Assembly: GCA_015069285.1 (NCBI GenBank)
Contig: SVIX01000001.1
Coordinates: 26,020 to 90,019, forward strand
Direction: 5' to 3'
DNA from: Clostridiales bacterium
Lineage (GTDB): Bacteria; Bacillota; Clostridia; Christensenellales; Borkfalkiaceae
DNA length: 64,000 nucleotides
Positions 17,401 through 25,163 of this stretch are shown in pieces. The notes under the pieces were generated by a model that had not been told where the DNA came from, searched no databases, and saw nothing but the letters and a program-made list of their open reading frames with translations. Each line of letters opens with the position of its first letter. The stretch's first letter is position 1. The position numbers and the translations under genes are program-made.

Positions 17401-18792
17401 TTAATATTTCAAGTCGCCGAAAGTTCTCGGATAGGGTACGACATCGCGGATATTGGAAACGCCCGTTAAATACATTACCATTCTTTCAAACCCAAGACCG
17501 AAACCGCTATGCGTCGTTCCGCCGTATCTTCTCAAATCCAAATACCACGAATAATCGTCGGGGTTCATACCCAGTTCTTTGATACGGTTATACAATTTTT
17601 CGTAATTTTCCTCTCTTTGCGAACCGCCGACGAGTTCTCCAATGCCCGGCACTAACAAGTCCGCCGCCGCCACCGTTTTTCCGTCGGGGTTTTGTTTCAT
17701 ATAAAACGCTTTGATTTCCTTGGGATAATCGGTGAGGAATACGGGTTTTTTGTATACCTGTTCGGTAAGGAAACGCTCGTGTTCGCTTTGTAAATCCTTG
17801 CCCCAATAAATGTTTTTATCTTCAAACTTCTCCGCGTTTTGTTTTAAAATTTCGATTGCCTCGGTATAGCTAAGACGCACGAACGCGTTTTCGGAAACGT
17901 TTTTCAAGCGTTCCAAAAGTCCTTTATCTACGAATTGATTTAAAAAGGCGAGTTCGTCCGCGCAACTTTCGCTAACGTAATTGATGACGTATTTTACCAT
18001 CGCCTCGGCAATATCCATATCCCCCGCCAAATCGCAGAACGCCATTTCCGGTTCTATCATCCAAAATTCCGCGGCGTGACGAGCGGTATTGGAATGTTCG
18101 GCGCGGAAGGTAGGACCGAAGGTATATACGTTACCAAACGCCATCGCGTACGTTTCGGCGTTGAGCTGTCCCGAAACGGTGAGCGCGGCTTTCTTGCCGA
18201 AAAAGTCCTCTTTATAATCGGGTTCGCCCGCCTTTTTCTCCGCCGTTAAATCCAGCGTAGTGACTTGGAACATCGCGCCTGCGCCTTCGCAATCGCTACC
18301 CGTAATAATAGGGGTATGCACGTACACGAATCCTCTTTCGTTGAAAAATTTGTGTATCGCGATTGCCGCTTCGCTACGGATTCTAAACGTTGCGCCGAAA
18401 AGATTGGTTCTCGGACGCAAATACGCGATTTCGCGCAAAAATTCTATGGAGTGCCGTTTTTTCTGTAAAGGATAATCGGGAGTAGATTCGCCCTCGATTT
18501 GAATTTCCGTTGCCTTAATTTCATAAGGTTGTTTATTTTCGGGCGTAAGCACCACGACGCCCGTTACGATAAGCGCCGCGCCGACGTTGGTGTGCGCAAT
18601 TTCGTCGTAATTAGATAAATTCGCGCGCTCAAACACGATTTGCGTACATTTAAAACAGCTACCGTCGTTAAGCTCGATAAATCCAAACGCTTTGGAATCG
18701 CGAATGGTTCTTGCCCAGCCTGCAACCGTAACCGTTTTGCCGTCGTAAACGGCGAGTGTTTCGTTTAATTGTTTCAATGGAAGTCTTTGCAT
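17401..18792 (-). CDS. asnS: Asparaginyl-tRNA synthetase
   Basis: 463 residues from the ATG at 18792 (AGGTG upstream; a GTG six bases earlier is also possible). The N-terminal OB-fold anticodon-binding domain includes [24 protein letters not shown]. The class II core has motif 2 around [21 protein letters not shown] and motif 3 [21 protein letters not shown]. Length and motif 2 fit AsnRS rather than AspRS. It charges tRNA-Asn and heads the asnS-plsX-rnc-smc unit. A sigma-A promoter lies just behind the upstream vanW-like gene. Confidence 0.95.
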   Translation of the reverse strand: MQRLPLKQLNETLAVYDGKTVTVAGWARTIRDSKAFGFIELNDGSCFKCTQIVFERANLSNYDEIAHTNVGAALIVTGVVVLTPENKQPYEIKATEIQIEGESTPDYPLQKKRHSIEFLREIAYLRPRTNLFGATFRIRSEAAIAIHKFFNERGFVYVHTPIITGSDCEGAGAMFQVTTLDLTAEKKAGEPDYKEDFFGKKAALTVSGQLNAETYAMAFGNVYTFGPTFRAEHSNTARHAAEFWMIEPEMAFCDLAGDMDIAEAMVKYVINYVSESCADELAFLNQFVDKGLLERLKNVSENAFVRLSYTEAIEILKQNAEKFEDKNIYWGKDLQSEHERFLTEQVYKKPVFLTDYPKEIKAFYMKQNPDGKTVAAADLLVPGIGELVGGSQREENYEKLYNRIKELGMNPDDYSWYLDLRRYGGTTHSGFGLGFERMVMYLTGVSNIRDVVPYPRTFGDLKY

Positions 18793-18879
18793 AATCACAC
18801 CTGCCTTTTGTCCTATAAAAAAGCGTCTTTTTACCCGTTTTTTCGGGTAAGAAGCCCTTTTCGATTTTTATACTTCATT

Positions 18880-18908
18880 ATTATAACATTTTTTCAAAAA
18901 AAAGACAA
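18880..18908 (-). promoter_or_regulatory. Sigma-A promoter of the asnS operon with leader hairpin
   Basis: On the minus strand TTGTCT (18908-18903), 17 bases, then an extended -10 TGTTATAAT (hexamer 18885-18880). The predicted leader of about 80 bases contains a perfect seven-base hairpin TTACCCG/CGGGTAA (18831-18850). No T-box signature is present. Confidence 0.65.
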
Positions 18909-18922
18909 TCGTTTAGAGCAAA

Positions 18923-19717
18923 TTATTCCGTCGTATTTACGATTTTTTTGACGAGTATACCCTGCACGGGACGGTATTCGTCCACGCGAATACGGTTTCG
19001 GGAAAGAAGTTTTCCTCCGCGGTAGCGTTCGAGGTACGCCTCGCTTTTTAACCCGTTTTGAGGCGAACGCAAAATTTCATCCGATTCGCCCTGTTTTACG
19101 ATGGGCGGAGGGGGTGGGATTTCCTCTAAAACGCTTTGCGTAATTTCGTAGCGATCCCCCTCGTTCTTTCCGTAAAAAGCCACGCGCACACTGCCCTCGA
19201 ATACCTTAGCTTGCAGGCGGACGGGGTGTAAATAGGGATTGTCAAAACGCAAATCGCTTTGCGTAGACACCATCGCGTCGCGCGAGGGCGCAACGTAGCG
19301 CACGCGCAACGAATGCGGATGAAATTCCGTCACCGTCAAACCCGATTTTAAAACAGCGTTATACAGCGTCGTACTCACTTGACAAACGCCACCGCCCACG
19401 CCGACGACGTATTCGCCGTTGACGATGATTTTCGCCTGCTGAAACCCTGCCTCCTCCGTACGCCGTCCGACCGTCTGATTAAAGGAAAATTCGCCGTACG
19501 GTTGTACGGTAACGCCGTCGATTAAAGACGCGGCGATTGCGATATTTTCGCTCCTGCCCTTATCTTTTGCGTCAAAGTAGGTCACGAAAGAAGACAATAA
19601 CTCCCAACTTTCTTTTTCCGCCGACGCCGTAAGCGAAAAGAAAATCGGGCAACAAAAAAAATACGCTCCCAAAACGAAGAGCGCGATAAATTGCGTAACG
19701 CGAAAAAAAACTTTCAT
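18923..19717 (-). CDS. VanW family protein, exported
   Basis: 264 residues from the ATG at 19717 with GGGGTG upstream; an extra 11 residues in the longer frame lack support. An N-terminal hydrophobic signal or anchor covers residues 1-30 (MKVFFRVTQFIALFVLGAYF). The VanW domain follows: SFNQTVGRRTEEAGFQQA, GVGGGVCQVSTTLYNAVLKSGL and HPHSLRVRYV. The family occurs near vancomycin-resistance genes but its biochemical role is not established. No resistance genes are nearby. It lies downstream of recF, and the asnS promoter starts just behind its stop. Confidence 0.88.
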   Translation of the reverse strand: MKVFFRVTQFIALFVLGAYFFCCPIFFSLTASAEKESWELLSSFVTYFDAKDKGRSENIAIAASLIDGVTVQPYGEFSFNQTVGRRTEEAGFQQAKIIVNGEYVVGVGGGVCQVSTTLYNAVLKSGLTVTEFHPHSLRVRYVAPSRDAMVSTQSDLRFDNPYLHPVRLQAKVFEGSVRVAFYGKNEGDRYEITQSVLEEIPPPPPIVKQGESDEILRSPQNGLKSEAYLERYRGGKLLSRNRIRVDEYRPVQGILVKKIVNTTE

Positions 19718-19821
19718 AAACACCCCGTTATGTAAATTCAACGCGTACACGGGTGGGGCGTTTAAAGACAGTATGCGGTTTTGCGAGAAGATTTATACGA
19801 AGAAATACGCGCAAAGCGGGT

Positions 19822-20907
19822 TCATTCTTTTATTCTTCCGTTTTCGATATGAATTTTATTGCATTGTTTTCCGTAAAGTACCCGTTCGGCGTGCGTACAG
19901 GTAAGTATCGTCTGTATGCCCTCGACGCGTTTGAGAAGTTTTTTACGGCGCGGTAAATCCAATTCGCTCATAACGTCGTCTAAAACGAGTATAGGGTATT
20001 CCCCCGATAAATCCTTAAAAATCTGCACTTCGGCAAGTTTTAAGGCGAGCGCGACGGTACGCGTTTGTCCTTGCGAAGCGTAAGCCTTTGCGTCCATTCC
20101 TGAAATAAACACTTCCAAATCGTCGCGGTGCGGGCCTATCGTGGTAAAGCCGAGCCGTAAATCTTTTTGGTAATTATTTACGAGCTTACGCATGAGCGTT
20201 TTTGCGATTTCTTCTTCCTCCCCCTCGTAATTTTTATCGGGGCGTACGGTAAGTTCTTCCGCGCCGTCCGTCAAAAAAGCGTGCAATTCTTGCGCGTACG
20301 GGGTGAGCTTTTGTAAAAATTCGGCGCGTTTTTTGACGATAACGGAGGCGTATTTACAAAGCTGTTCGTCCCATACGGGCAGAGTATCAAGCACGAGGGA
20401 AACGTCGGGATTTTTCAAAAGCGCGTTGCGTTGGTCAAGAATTTTGTTATACCGCAAAAGAGCGGTATAGTAGGAAGGCGAAGTTTGGGAAATGGAGATA
20501 TTCATAAAGCGACGGCGTTCGTCGGGTCCGTCTTGGATAAGGCGCAATTCCCCGGGGGAGAAAAACACGCTGTTGATATGCCCCATAAGGTCGGCGTTTT
20601 TGGTAATTTTACTACCGTTGATTTTAATTTCCCGTTTATTTTCGTAAACGCTCGCCTCTATCGTGACCTTGCCGTAGCGGTTTTCCGCCTCCGCTTGGAT
20701 ATAGGCGTGTTCCGCGCCCATTTTAACGAGCTGTTTATCGTGACGAATACGAAGGGACGCGCCCGTACAAAGATAAAAAACCGCCTCCGCGCAGTTGGTT
20801 TTGCCCTGCGCGTTTTTGCCGAAAAGCACGTTTAAACCGTCGGAAAAGGTGAAATTTTCCCGTTCGTAATTTCTAAAATTTTGGAGGAACAATTTTTTTA
20901 TTTGCAT
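19822..20907 (-). CDS. recF: DNA replication and repair protein RecF
   Basis: 361 residues from the ATG at 20907 (AAGGAT upstream), the start used by homologues (MQIKKLFLQNFRNY). Walker A GKNAQGKTN near residue 35, the conserved GPHRDDLEVF and the Walker B region YPILVLDDVMSELD are present. RecF is an SMC-like ATPase that loads RecA at gaps. It is divergent from dnaA here; in most Bacillota the order is dnaA-dnaN-recF-gyrB on one strand, so the locus is rearranged. Confidence 0.96.
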   Translation of the reverse strand: MQIKKLFLQNFRNYERENFTFSDGLNVLFGKNAQGKTNCAEAVFYLCTGASLRIRHDKQLVKMGAEHAYIQAEAENRYGKVTIEASVYENKREIKINGSKITKNADLMGHINSVFFSPGELRLIQDGPDERRRFMNISISQTSPSYYTALLRYNKILDQRNALLKNPDVSLVLDTLPVWDEQLCKYASVIVKKRAEFLQKLTPYAQELHAFLTDGAEELTVRPDKNYEGEEEEIAKTLMRKLVNNYQKDLRLGFTTIGPHRDDLEVFISGMDAKAYASQGQTRTVALALKLAEVQIFKDLSGEYPILVLDDVMSELDLPRRKKLLKRVEGIQTILTCTHAERVLYGKQCNKIHIENGRIKE

Positions 20908-21039
20908 AATCCTTAAAAACCCACTCAAAATCGCTTTCTTTTTAATCGATTTTATATTATAATTATATCAAATAATTTAAAAAATTTCAAGGCTTCATCC
21001 TATAAAAAAGAGAAAAATTAACGGACAGGGGATAAATTT
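20908..21039. other. AT-rich intergenic region between recF and dnaA
   Basis: 132 bases separate divergent recF and dnaA. It is AT-rich (poly-A/T and TATATTATAATTATATC) and must contain both promoters. No DnaA box (TTATCCACA or one-mismatch forms) was found on either strand, so it is not supported as an origin despite its position. Confidence 0.6.
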
Positions 21040-22374
21040 ATGGCAGAAACCACGCAACTTCAATACGTTTGGAAACAAATCAGCGAACGGGCGCAAAATA
21101 TTATTTCGCCCATTTCTTTCGACCACCTTATCGCTCCGCTTGAACCTATCGATATTCAAGGTCGGAAAATCATTTTAAAATGTTCTTCCGACACCAACGC
21201 GGAAACGATTATGAATAAGTTTTCCGATAAACTCAAAGAGGCGATTGCAAAATGCGCCGTTGGGGTAACGGATTTCCGACTCGTCGTGGACGGTAGCGAG
21301 ATTTTTTCCGCCGAGGAAGAACAGGACGCCTTCGAAACCTTCCCTGCCTCCCCCATCAATAAACAGTTCACTTTCGACTCCTTCGTCGTAGGTCCGGGAA
21401 CGAAATTTGCGTACGCGGCTGCGAAAGCGGTTGCCGAAACGCCGGGCGAAACCTTTAACCCGCTTTTTATCTACGGAGAATCGGGTCTGGGAAAAACCCA
21501 CCTTATGCACGCGATTGCCAACGATTTGGCGCTCCGTTCGCCCGAGAAAAAGGTACTTTATACGACCTGTGAAAATTTCCTCAACGAGTTCATCGATTCG
21601 ATTGCGCAAAAAAGCGGAGCGAGATTCCGTTTGCATTATCGAAACGTAGACGTGTTGATGATTGACGACGTGCAATTTTTGAAAAACAAAACGCAGGTAC
21701 AGGAAGAATTTTTCCATACCTTTAACGAACTGTCGGCGCAAAACAAGCAAATCGTTTTAACTTCGGATAGACCGCCCAAAGAAATCGCGACTTTGGAAGA
21801 CAGACTTAGAACGCGTTTTGAAGGCGGTATGATGGTGGACGTACAACCGCCCTCTACCGAAACGAAAATTGCCATCTTAAAACGCAAGGCGCTTGATAGA
21901 AAATGCGTTTTACCCGACGAGGTTTTAGACTTTTTGGCGCAAAATTCAGGGCACGACGTTCGTACTTTAGAAGGACGGCTTACCAAGGTCATTTTTGCAA
22001 GCAAACTCCACGAAGAACCTATTACTTTACAGCTTGCAAAGCTCGCGCTCAACGAGTCGGTCAACGAAAACGAGGAACAGGAAGACGTTACGCCCGATAA
22101 AATTATTTCGGCGGTTTGCTCGTACTTTAAACAAAGCAGGGAAGATTTGCTTGGAAAAGGCAAAAAAGCGGACCTTGCGAAAGCTCGGCAAATTTCCGCG
22201 TATTTGATGTGCGAGATGCTCTCTTTGCCTTTGGACTTTATCGGAAAAACTTTAGGCGGGCGCGACCATACGACGATTATGTACGCGCGGGATAAGATGG
22301 AAAAATTAGAAAAGCTCAACGATAAAATCGCCAAGGAAATTGACGATATTAAAAATATTATCTTAAAGAAATAA
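21040..22374 (+). CDS. dnaA: Chromosomal replication initiator DnaA
   Basis: 444 residues, full length. Domain I lies at residues 1-80. The AAA+ domain has GESGLGKTHLM (Walker A) and VLMIDDVQFL (Walker B). The C-terminal DNA-binding domain carries the signature GGRDHTTIMYA. AGGGGA lies upstream of the ATG at 21040. dnaN is not next to it; instead mnmG follows after six bases, probably in the same transcript. Confidence 0.97.
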   Translation: MAETTQLQYVWKQISERAQNIISPISFDHLIAPLEPIDIQGRKIILKCSSDTNAETIMNKFSDKLKEAIAKCAVGVTDFRLVVDGSEIFSAEEEQDAFETFPASPINKQFTFDSFVVGPGTKFAYAAAKAVAETPGETFNPLFIYGESGLGKTHLMHAIANDLALRSPEKKVLYTTCENFLNEFIDSIAQKSGARFRLHYRNVDVLMIDDVQFLKNKTQVQEEFFHTFNELSAQNKQIVLTSDRPPKEIATLEDRLRTRFEGGMMVDVQPPSTETKIAILKRKALDRKCVLPDEVLDFLAQNSGHDVRTLEGRLTKVIFASKLHEEPITLQLAKLALNESVNENEEQEDVTPDKIISAVCSYFKQSREDLLGKGKKADLAKARQISAYLMCEMLSLPLDFIGKTLGGRDHTTIMYARDKMEKLEKLNDKIAKEIDDIKNIILKK

Positions 22375-22380
22375 GTTTTT

Positions 22381-24252
22381 ATGGAAAACACTTTTACTTT
22401 TTTGGAATATACCGCGGACGCGGTAGTCGTAGGCGCGGGGCACGCAGGTTGCGAAGCCTCGCTTGCTTTGGCGCGAACGGGAATAAAAACCGCGCTTTTG
22501 ACGCTGAATTTAGACAGTATTGCGTTTTTACCTTGCAATCCTTCTATCGGGGGGACAGCCAAGGGGCATTTGGTACGGGAGATTGACGCGCTCGGCGGTG
22601 AAATGGGGATTGTGGCGGATAACACCGCTTTACAAATTCGTATGCTCAACGTCGGCAAAGGGGCGGCGGTACAGTCGCTTCGCGCGCAATCGGACAAAAA
22701 CGCCTATCATCGTGAAATGAAACGGGTACTGGAAAACACCGAAAATTTGCGTATTATACAAGCCGAAGCGTCGGAAATTTTAGTAGAAAACGGCGAATGC
22801 GTCGGCGTAAAAACGACGTACGGGGGCGTGATTGCCTGCAAAGCCGTGATTCTTTGTACGGGCGTGTATTTGAACGGGGAAACGATTACGGGAGATTTGG
22901 TGCAAAAATCAGGTCCAAACGGGTTTGCGCCTGCAACGCATTTAACGAAAAGTCTGCTTTCGTTGGGCTTTTCCGTACGGCGTTTTAAAACGGGTACGCC
23001 CGCGCGGGTGGATTCGCGGACGATTGATTATTCCAAATGCGAAATTCAAGAGGGCGATACGGATATCTACCCCTTTTCGTTTATGCACGATACCCCTCCT
23101 GAAAACAAAACGCCCTGTTATTTAACGTACACGAACAACGCGACGCACGAAATTATTTTGCAAAACTTGGAGCGTTCTCCCCTTTACAACGGTACGATTA
23201 CTTCGACGGGCCCGAGATATTGTCCGTCCATTGAAACGAAAGTCGTACGGTTCAAAGACAAGGAACGGCATCAAATATTTTTAGAACCCGAGGACGCGGA
23301 TACTTTGGAAACGTACGTGCAAGGTATGTCCACCTCTATGCCCCACGACGTTCAACGACAAATGTACGCCAGCGTAGCAGGGCTTGAAAAGGCGGAGATT
23401 ATGCGTTACGGCTACGCCATTGAATACGATTGCATTGATACCTTAGACGTTTTGCCCACGCTTGAATTTAAGAAGGTACGAGGCGTTTATACGGCAGGGC
23501 AAATTAACGGCACTTCGGGATATGAAGAAGCGGCGGCGCAGGGCTTAATCGCGGGTCTGAACGCGTCGTTGAAACTGCGCGGACTTCCCCCTCTTATTCT
23601 GCGTCGGGACGAGGCGTATATCGGCGTTTTAATCGACGATTTGGTCACCAAAGGCACGGACGAGCCGTACAGAATGATGACTTCGCGCGCGGAGCATAGA
23701 ATTTGTTTGCGACAGGATAACGCCGATTTTAGATTGACGGAAAAGGGATACGCTTGCGGTTTGGCGAGCAAAGAACGGTACGAACGCTATCTTTCGCGCA
23801 AGCAAAAATACGAAGACCTGTTAAACGCGCTCCGTACGAGAATACCGCAAAAGGAAGCGACGGCGTTCTTAAAAGGATACGGCTACGACGAGCCGAGCGG
23901 TGGAGTTTCGTACGCGGATATGTTAAAGCGTTCCATTCCTTTGAAGGATATTATGCAGTATTTTAAAGTATTTGGCGAATATTCCAAAGACGTTTTGGAA
24001 ACGGCGGAAATCACCGTAAAATACGAGGGATATTTAAAGCAAGGCGTGGAGATTATCGAACGCGCGAAACGCTTGGAAGACAAAGCTTTGCCGGAGGATA
24101 TCAATTACGACGAAATTTTGGGATTGCGCTTAGAGGCGCGGGAAAAATTGAACCGTATCCGTCCTTTAAATCTTGGGCAAGCGGGAAGAATTTCGGGGGT
24201 CAATCCTGCGGATATTTCCGTTTTGATGGTTTGGCTGTCTACGAGAAAATAA
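22381..24252 (+). CDS. mnmG: tRNA uridine-5-carboxymethylaminomethyl modification enzyme MnmG (GidA)
   Basis: 623 residues, full length. The FAD-binding GAGHAGCEASLALAR near residue 17, PCNPSIGGTAKGHLVREIDALGG and GQINGTSGYEEAAAQGL are diagnostic. With MnmE it installs the cmnm5 group on wobble U34 of tRNAs. MnmE is not in the window. The gene starts six bases after dnaA and has no clear Shine-Dalgarno, suggesting coupling. mnmG is often near the origin, but usually beside mnmE/rsmG rather than dnaA. Confidence 0.97.
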   Translation: MENTFTFLEYTADAVVVGAGHAGCEASLALARTGIKTALLTLNLDSIAFLPCNPSIGGTAKGHLVREIDALGGEMGIVADNTALQIRMLNVGKGAAVQSLRAQSDKNAYHREMKRVLENTENLRIIQAEASEILVENGECVGVKTTYGGVIACKAVILCTGVYLNGETITGDLVQKSGPNGFAPATHLTKSLLSLGFSVRRFKTGTPARVDSRTIDYSKCEIQEGDTDIYPFSFMHDTPPENKTPCYLTYTNNATHEIILQNLERSPLYNGTITSTGPRYCPSIETKVVRFKDKERHQIFLEPEDADTLETYVQGMSTSMPHDVQRQMYASVAGLEKAEIMRYGYAIEYDCIDTLDVLPTLEFKKVRGVYTAGQINGTSGYEEAAAQGLIAGLNASLKLRGLPPLILRRDEAYIGVLIDDLVTKGTDEPYRMMTSRAEHRICLRQDNADFRLTEKGYACGLASKERYERYLSRKQKYEDLLNALRTRIPQKEATAFLKGYGYDEPSGGVSYADMLKRSIPLKDIMQYFKVFGEYSKDVLETAEITVKYEGYLKQGVEIIERAKRLEDKALPEDINYDEILGLRLEAREKLNRIRPLNLGQAGRISGVNPADISVLMVWLSTRK

Positions 24253-24267
24253 AAGCGTATAAAATTC

Positions 24268-24299
24268 GAAGTAGGGTTGCGTTTTGGAAACCCTACTTC
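24268..24299. terminator. Bidirectional terminator between mnmG and the DtxR-type gene
   Basis: A perfect 11-bp stem GAAGTAGGGTT/AACCCTACTTC (24268-24278 with 24289-24299) and a 10-base loop lie between two convergent genes, followed by a T-rich tract. Confidence 0.75.
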
Positions 24300-24331
24300 C
24301 TCTTTAATGCAACGGACGACTGCCCGTTGTT

Positions 24332-24712
24332 TTATTTTTCTCCGTTTTGTAAGTGTTTTTTCATCGCCGAAACGGTTTCGTCGGAAACGAGATGTTCCAT
24401 ACGGCAGGCGTCCTCCTCGGCTTTGGTGGGGGTTACGCCTATTTTTTGTAAAAAATCACGAATAATGCAATGTTTTTCGTATACCCTTTCGGCGTATTCT
24501 TTACCCGTTTCCGTTAAATATAAATGTTTCCCGTCCTCGTAAATATACCCCTTTTCGCTCAAAAGTTTCATCGCTTTATTGACCGCCGCCTGCGATACGT
24601 TCATTTTTTTTGCAATTTCAATCCTATGCACGATGGGCGTTTCTTTTAACAATAAAAAAATACTTTCCAAGTAATCTTGTTCCGACTGATTGTATTTTGC
24701 GTAAGTATTCAT
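24332..24712 (-). CDS. DtxR/MntR-family metal-dependent transcriptional regulator
   Basis: 126 residues. Residues 8-65 form the winged helix (SEQDYLESIFLLL...VSQAAVNKAMKLLSEKGYI). The rest is the metal-binding dimerisation domain, with HCIIRDFLQKIGV and DACRMEHLVSDET, where Cys, His and Glu ligands expected for the DtxR family are present. There is no SH3-like third domain, as in MntR. It probably senses Mn or Fe and represses metal uptake. No transporter gene is adjacent, so its regulon is unknown. GGGGA precedes the ATG at 24712. Confidence 0.85.
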   Translation of the reverse strand: MNTYAKYNQSEQDYLESIFLLLKETPIVHRIEIAKKMNVSQAAVNKAMKLLSEKGYIYEDGKHLYLTETGKEYAERVYEKHCIIRDFLQKIGVTPTKAEEDACRMEHLVSDETVSAMKKHLQNGEK

Positions 24713-24742
24713 AATTTTTCCCCTTTTTTTATATAGTTATTC

Positions 24743-24798
24743 TTCCCAATTTTTCCGAAAAACAGGATAGCGTGATATTGTTTGGTTGTAGAACCGAG
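24743..24798. repeat. 56-bp direct repeat, copy 1
   Basis: Identical over 56 bases to 25024-25079. It starts TTCCCAATTTTTCCG and ends GGTTGTAGAACCGAG. Its 3' part includes the TGTTTGGTTGTA arm that pairs in E3. Directly followed by structured repeats E2a and E2b. Confidence 0.9.
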
Positions 24799-24895
24799 AA
24801 AGACAAGGCGCGCGAGGAAAACCTGAGGGAGTTTACTGAGGCGTAAATGACCGAAGGTTGCCACAGCGCAACGCCAAAGATTACGAAAAACACGT
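24799..24895. repeat. Structured repeat family 1, copy E2a
   Basis: Contains the conserved AAGGCG, a CGC/GCG stem (24811-24813 with 24866-24868), a TTTAC/GTAAA hairpin with a six-base loop (24832-24847), the conserved TGACCGA and CAACGCC. The outer arms are degenerate, so this copy appears partly decayed. Confidence 0.65.
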
Positions 24896-24896
24896 C

Positions 24897-25018
24897 TGCT
24901 TATCGGAGAGGCAAGCAGTTCAAGGCGTAGCGAGTACCCCGATAGGAGCGTACATAGACGTACGTGACTGAGGGGCACGGAGCTACAACGCAGAAATGCG
25001 ACGACTATACGATAAGCA
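24897..25018. repeat. Structured repeat family 1, copy E2b
   Basis: Outer arms TGCTTATCG (24897-24905) and CGATAAGCA (25010-25018) pair perfectly. Inner elements are GCAGTTCAAGGCG, a TAGC/GCTA stem (24928-24931 with 24982-24985), an extra CCCC/GGGG stem, a CGTAC/GTACG hairpin (24949-24964) and the conserved CAACGCAGAAATGCGACG. The layout equals E1 and E3 while the arm sequences differ. Confidence 0.8.
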
Positions 25019-25023
25019 TACTA

Positions 25024-25079
25024 TTCCCAATTTTTCCGAAAAACAGGATAGCGTGATATTGTTTGGTTGTAGAACCGAG
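25024..25079. repeat. 56-bp direct repeat, copy 2
   Basis: Second identical copy of the 56-base unit, 281 bases after the first. It leads directly into structured repeat E3. Two copies with unequal non-spacer content are not a CRISPR array. Confidence 0.9.
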
Positions 25080-25163
25080 CAGTTCAAGGCGCGGTGAGGG
25101 CGCATACCGATAGTATGTAACCGAACCGCAACGCAAAAATGCGACGCGTTATACAATCAAACA
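25060..25163. repeat. Structured repeat family 1, copy E3, overlapping the queA 3' end
   Basis: Outer arms TGTTTGGTTGTA (25060-25071) and TACAATCAAACA (25152-25163) pair with one G-U. Inside are GCAGTTCAAGGCG, a CGGT/ACCG stem (25092-25095 with 25125-25128), a CATAC/GTATG hairpin (25103-25117) and CAACGCAAAAATGCGACG. The right arm is made of the last codons and stop of queA. Confidence 0.8.

Noticed and set aside
18793..18922. T-box leader before asnS
   Set aside because: The leader is too short and lacks the T-box sequence and specifier stem.
20908..21039. oriC between recF and dnaA
   Set aside because: AT-rich and well placed, but no DnaA boxes were found and gene directions do not switch here.
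21636..22697. A 353-codon open frame antisense to dnaA and mnmG
   Set aside because: Overlaps two well-supported genes; Ser/Ala-rich translation typical of antisense frames.
24743..25163. CRISPR array
   Set aside because: Only two 56-bp direct repeats, 281 bp apart, with structured repeats between them rather than spacers; no cas genes.
24743..25163. Integron attC array or IS terminal ends
   Set aside because: Hairpins recur, but consistent attC core sites, an integrase or a transposase are absent, and no target duplications were seen.
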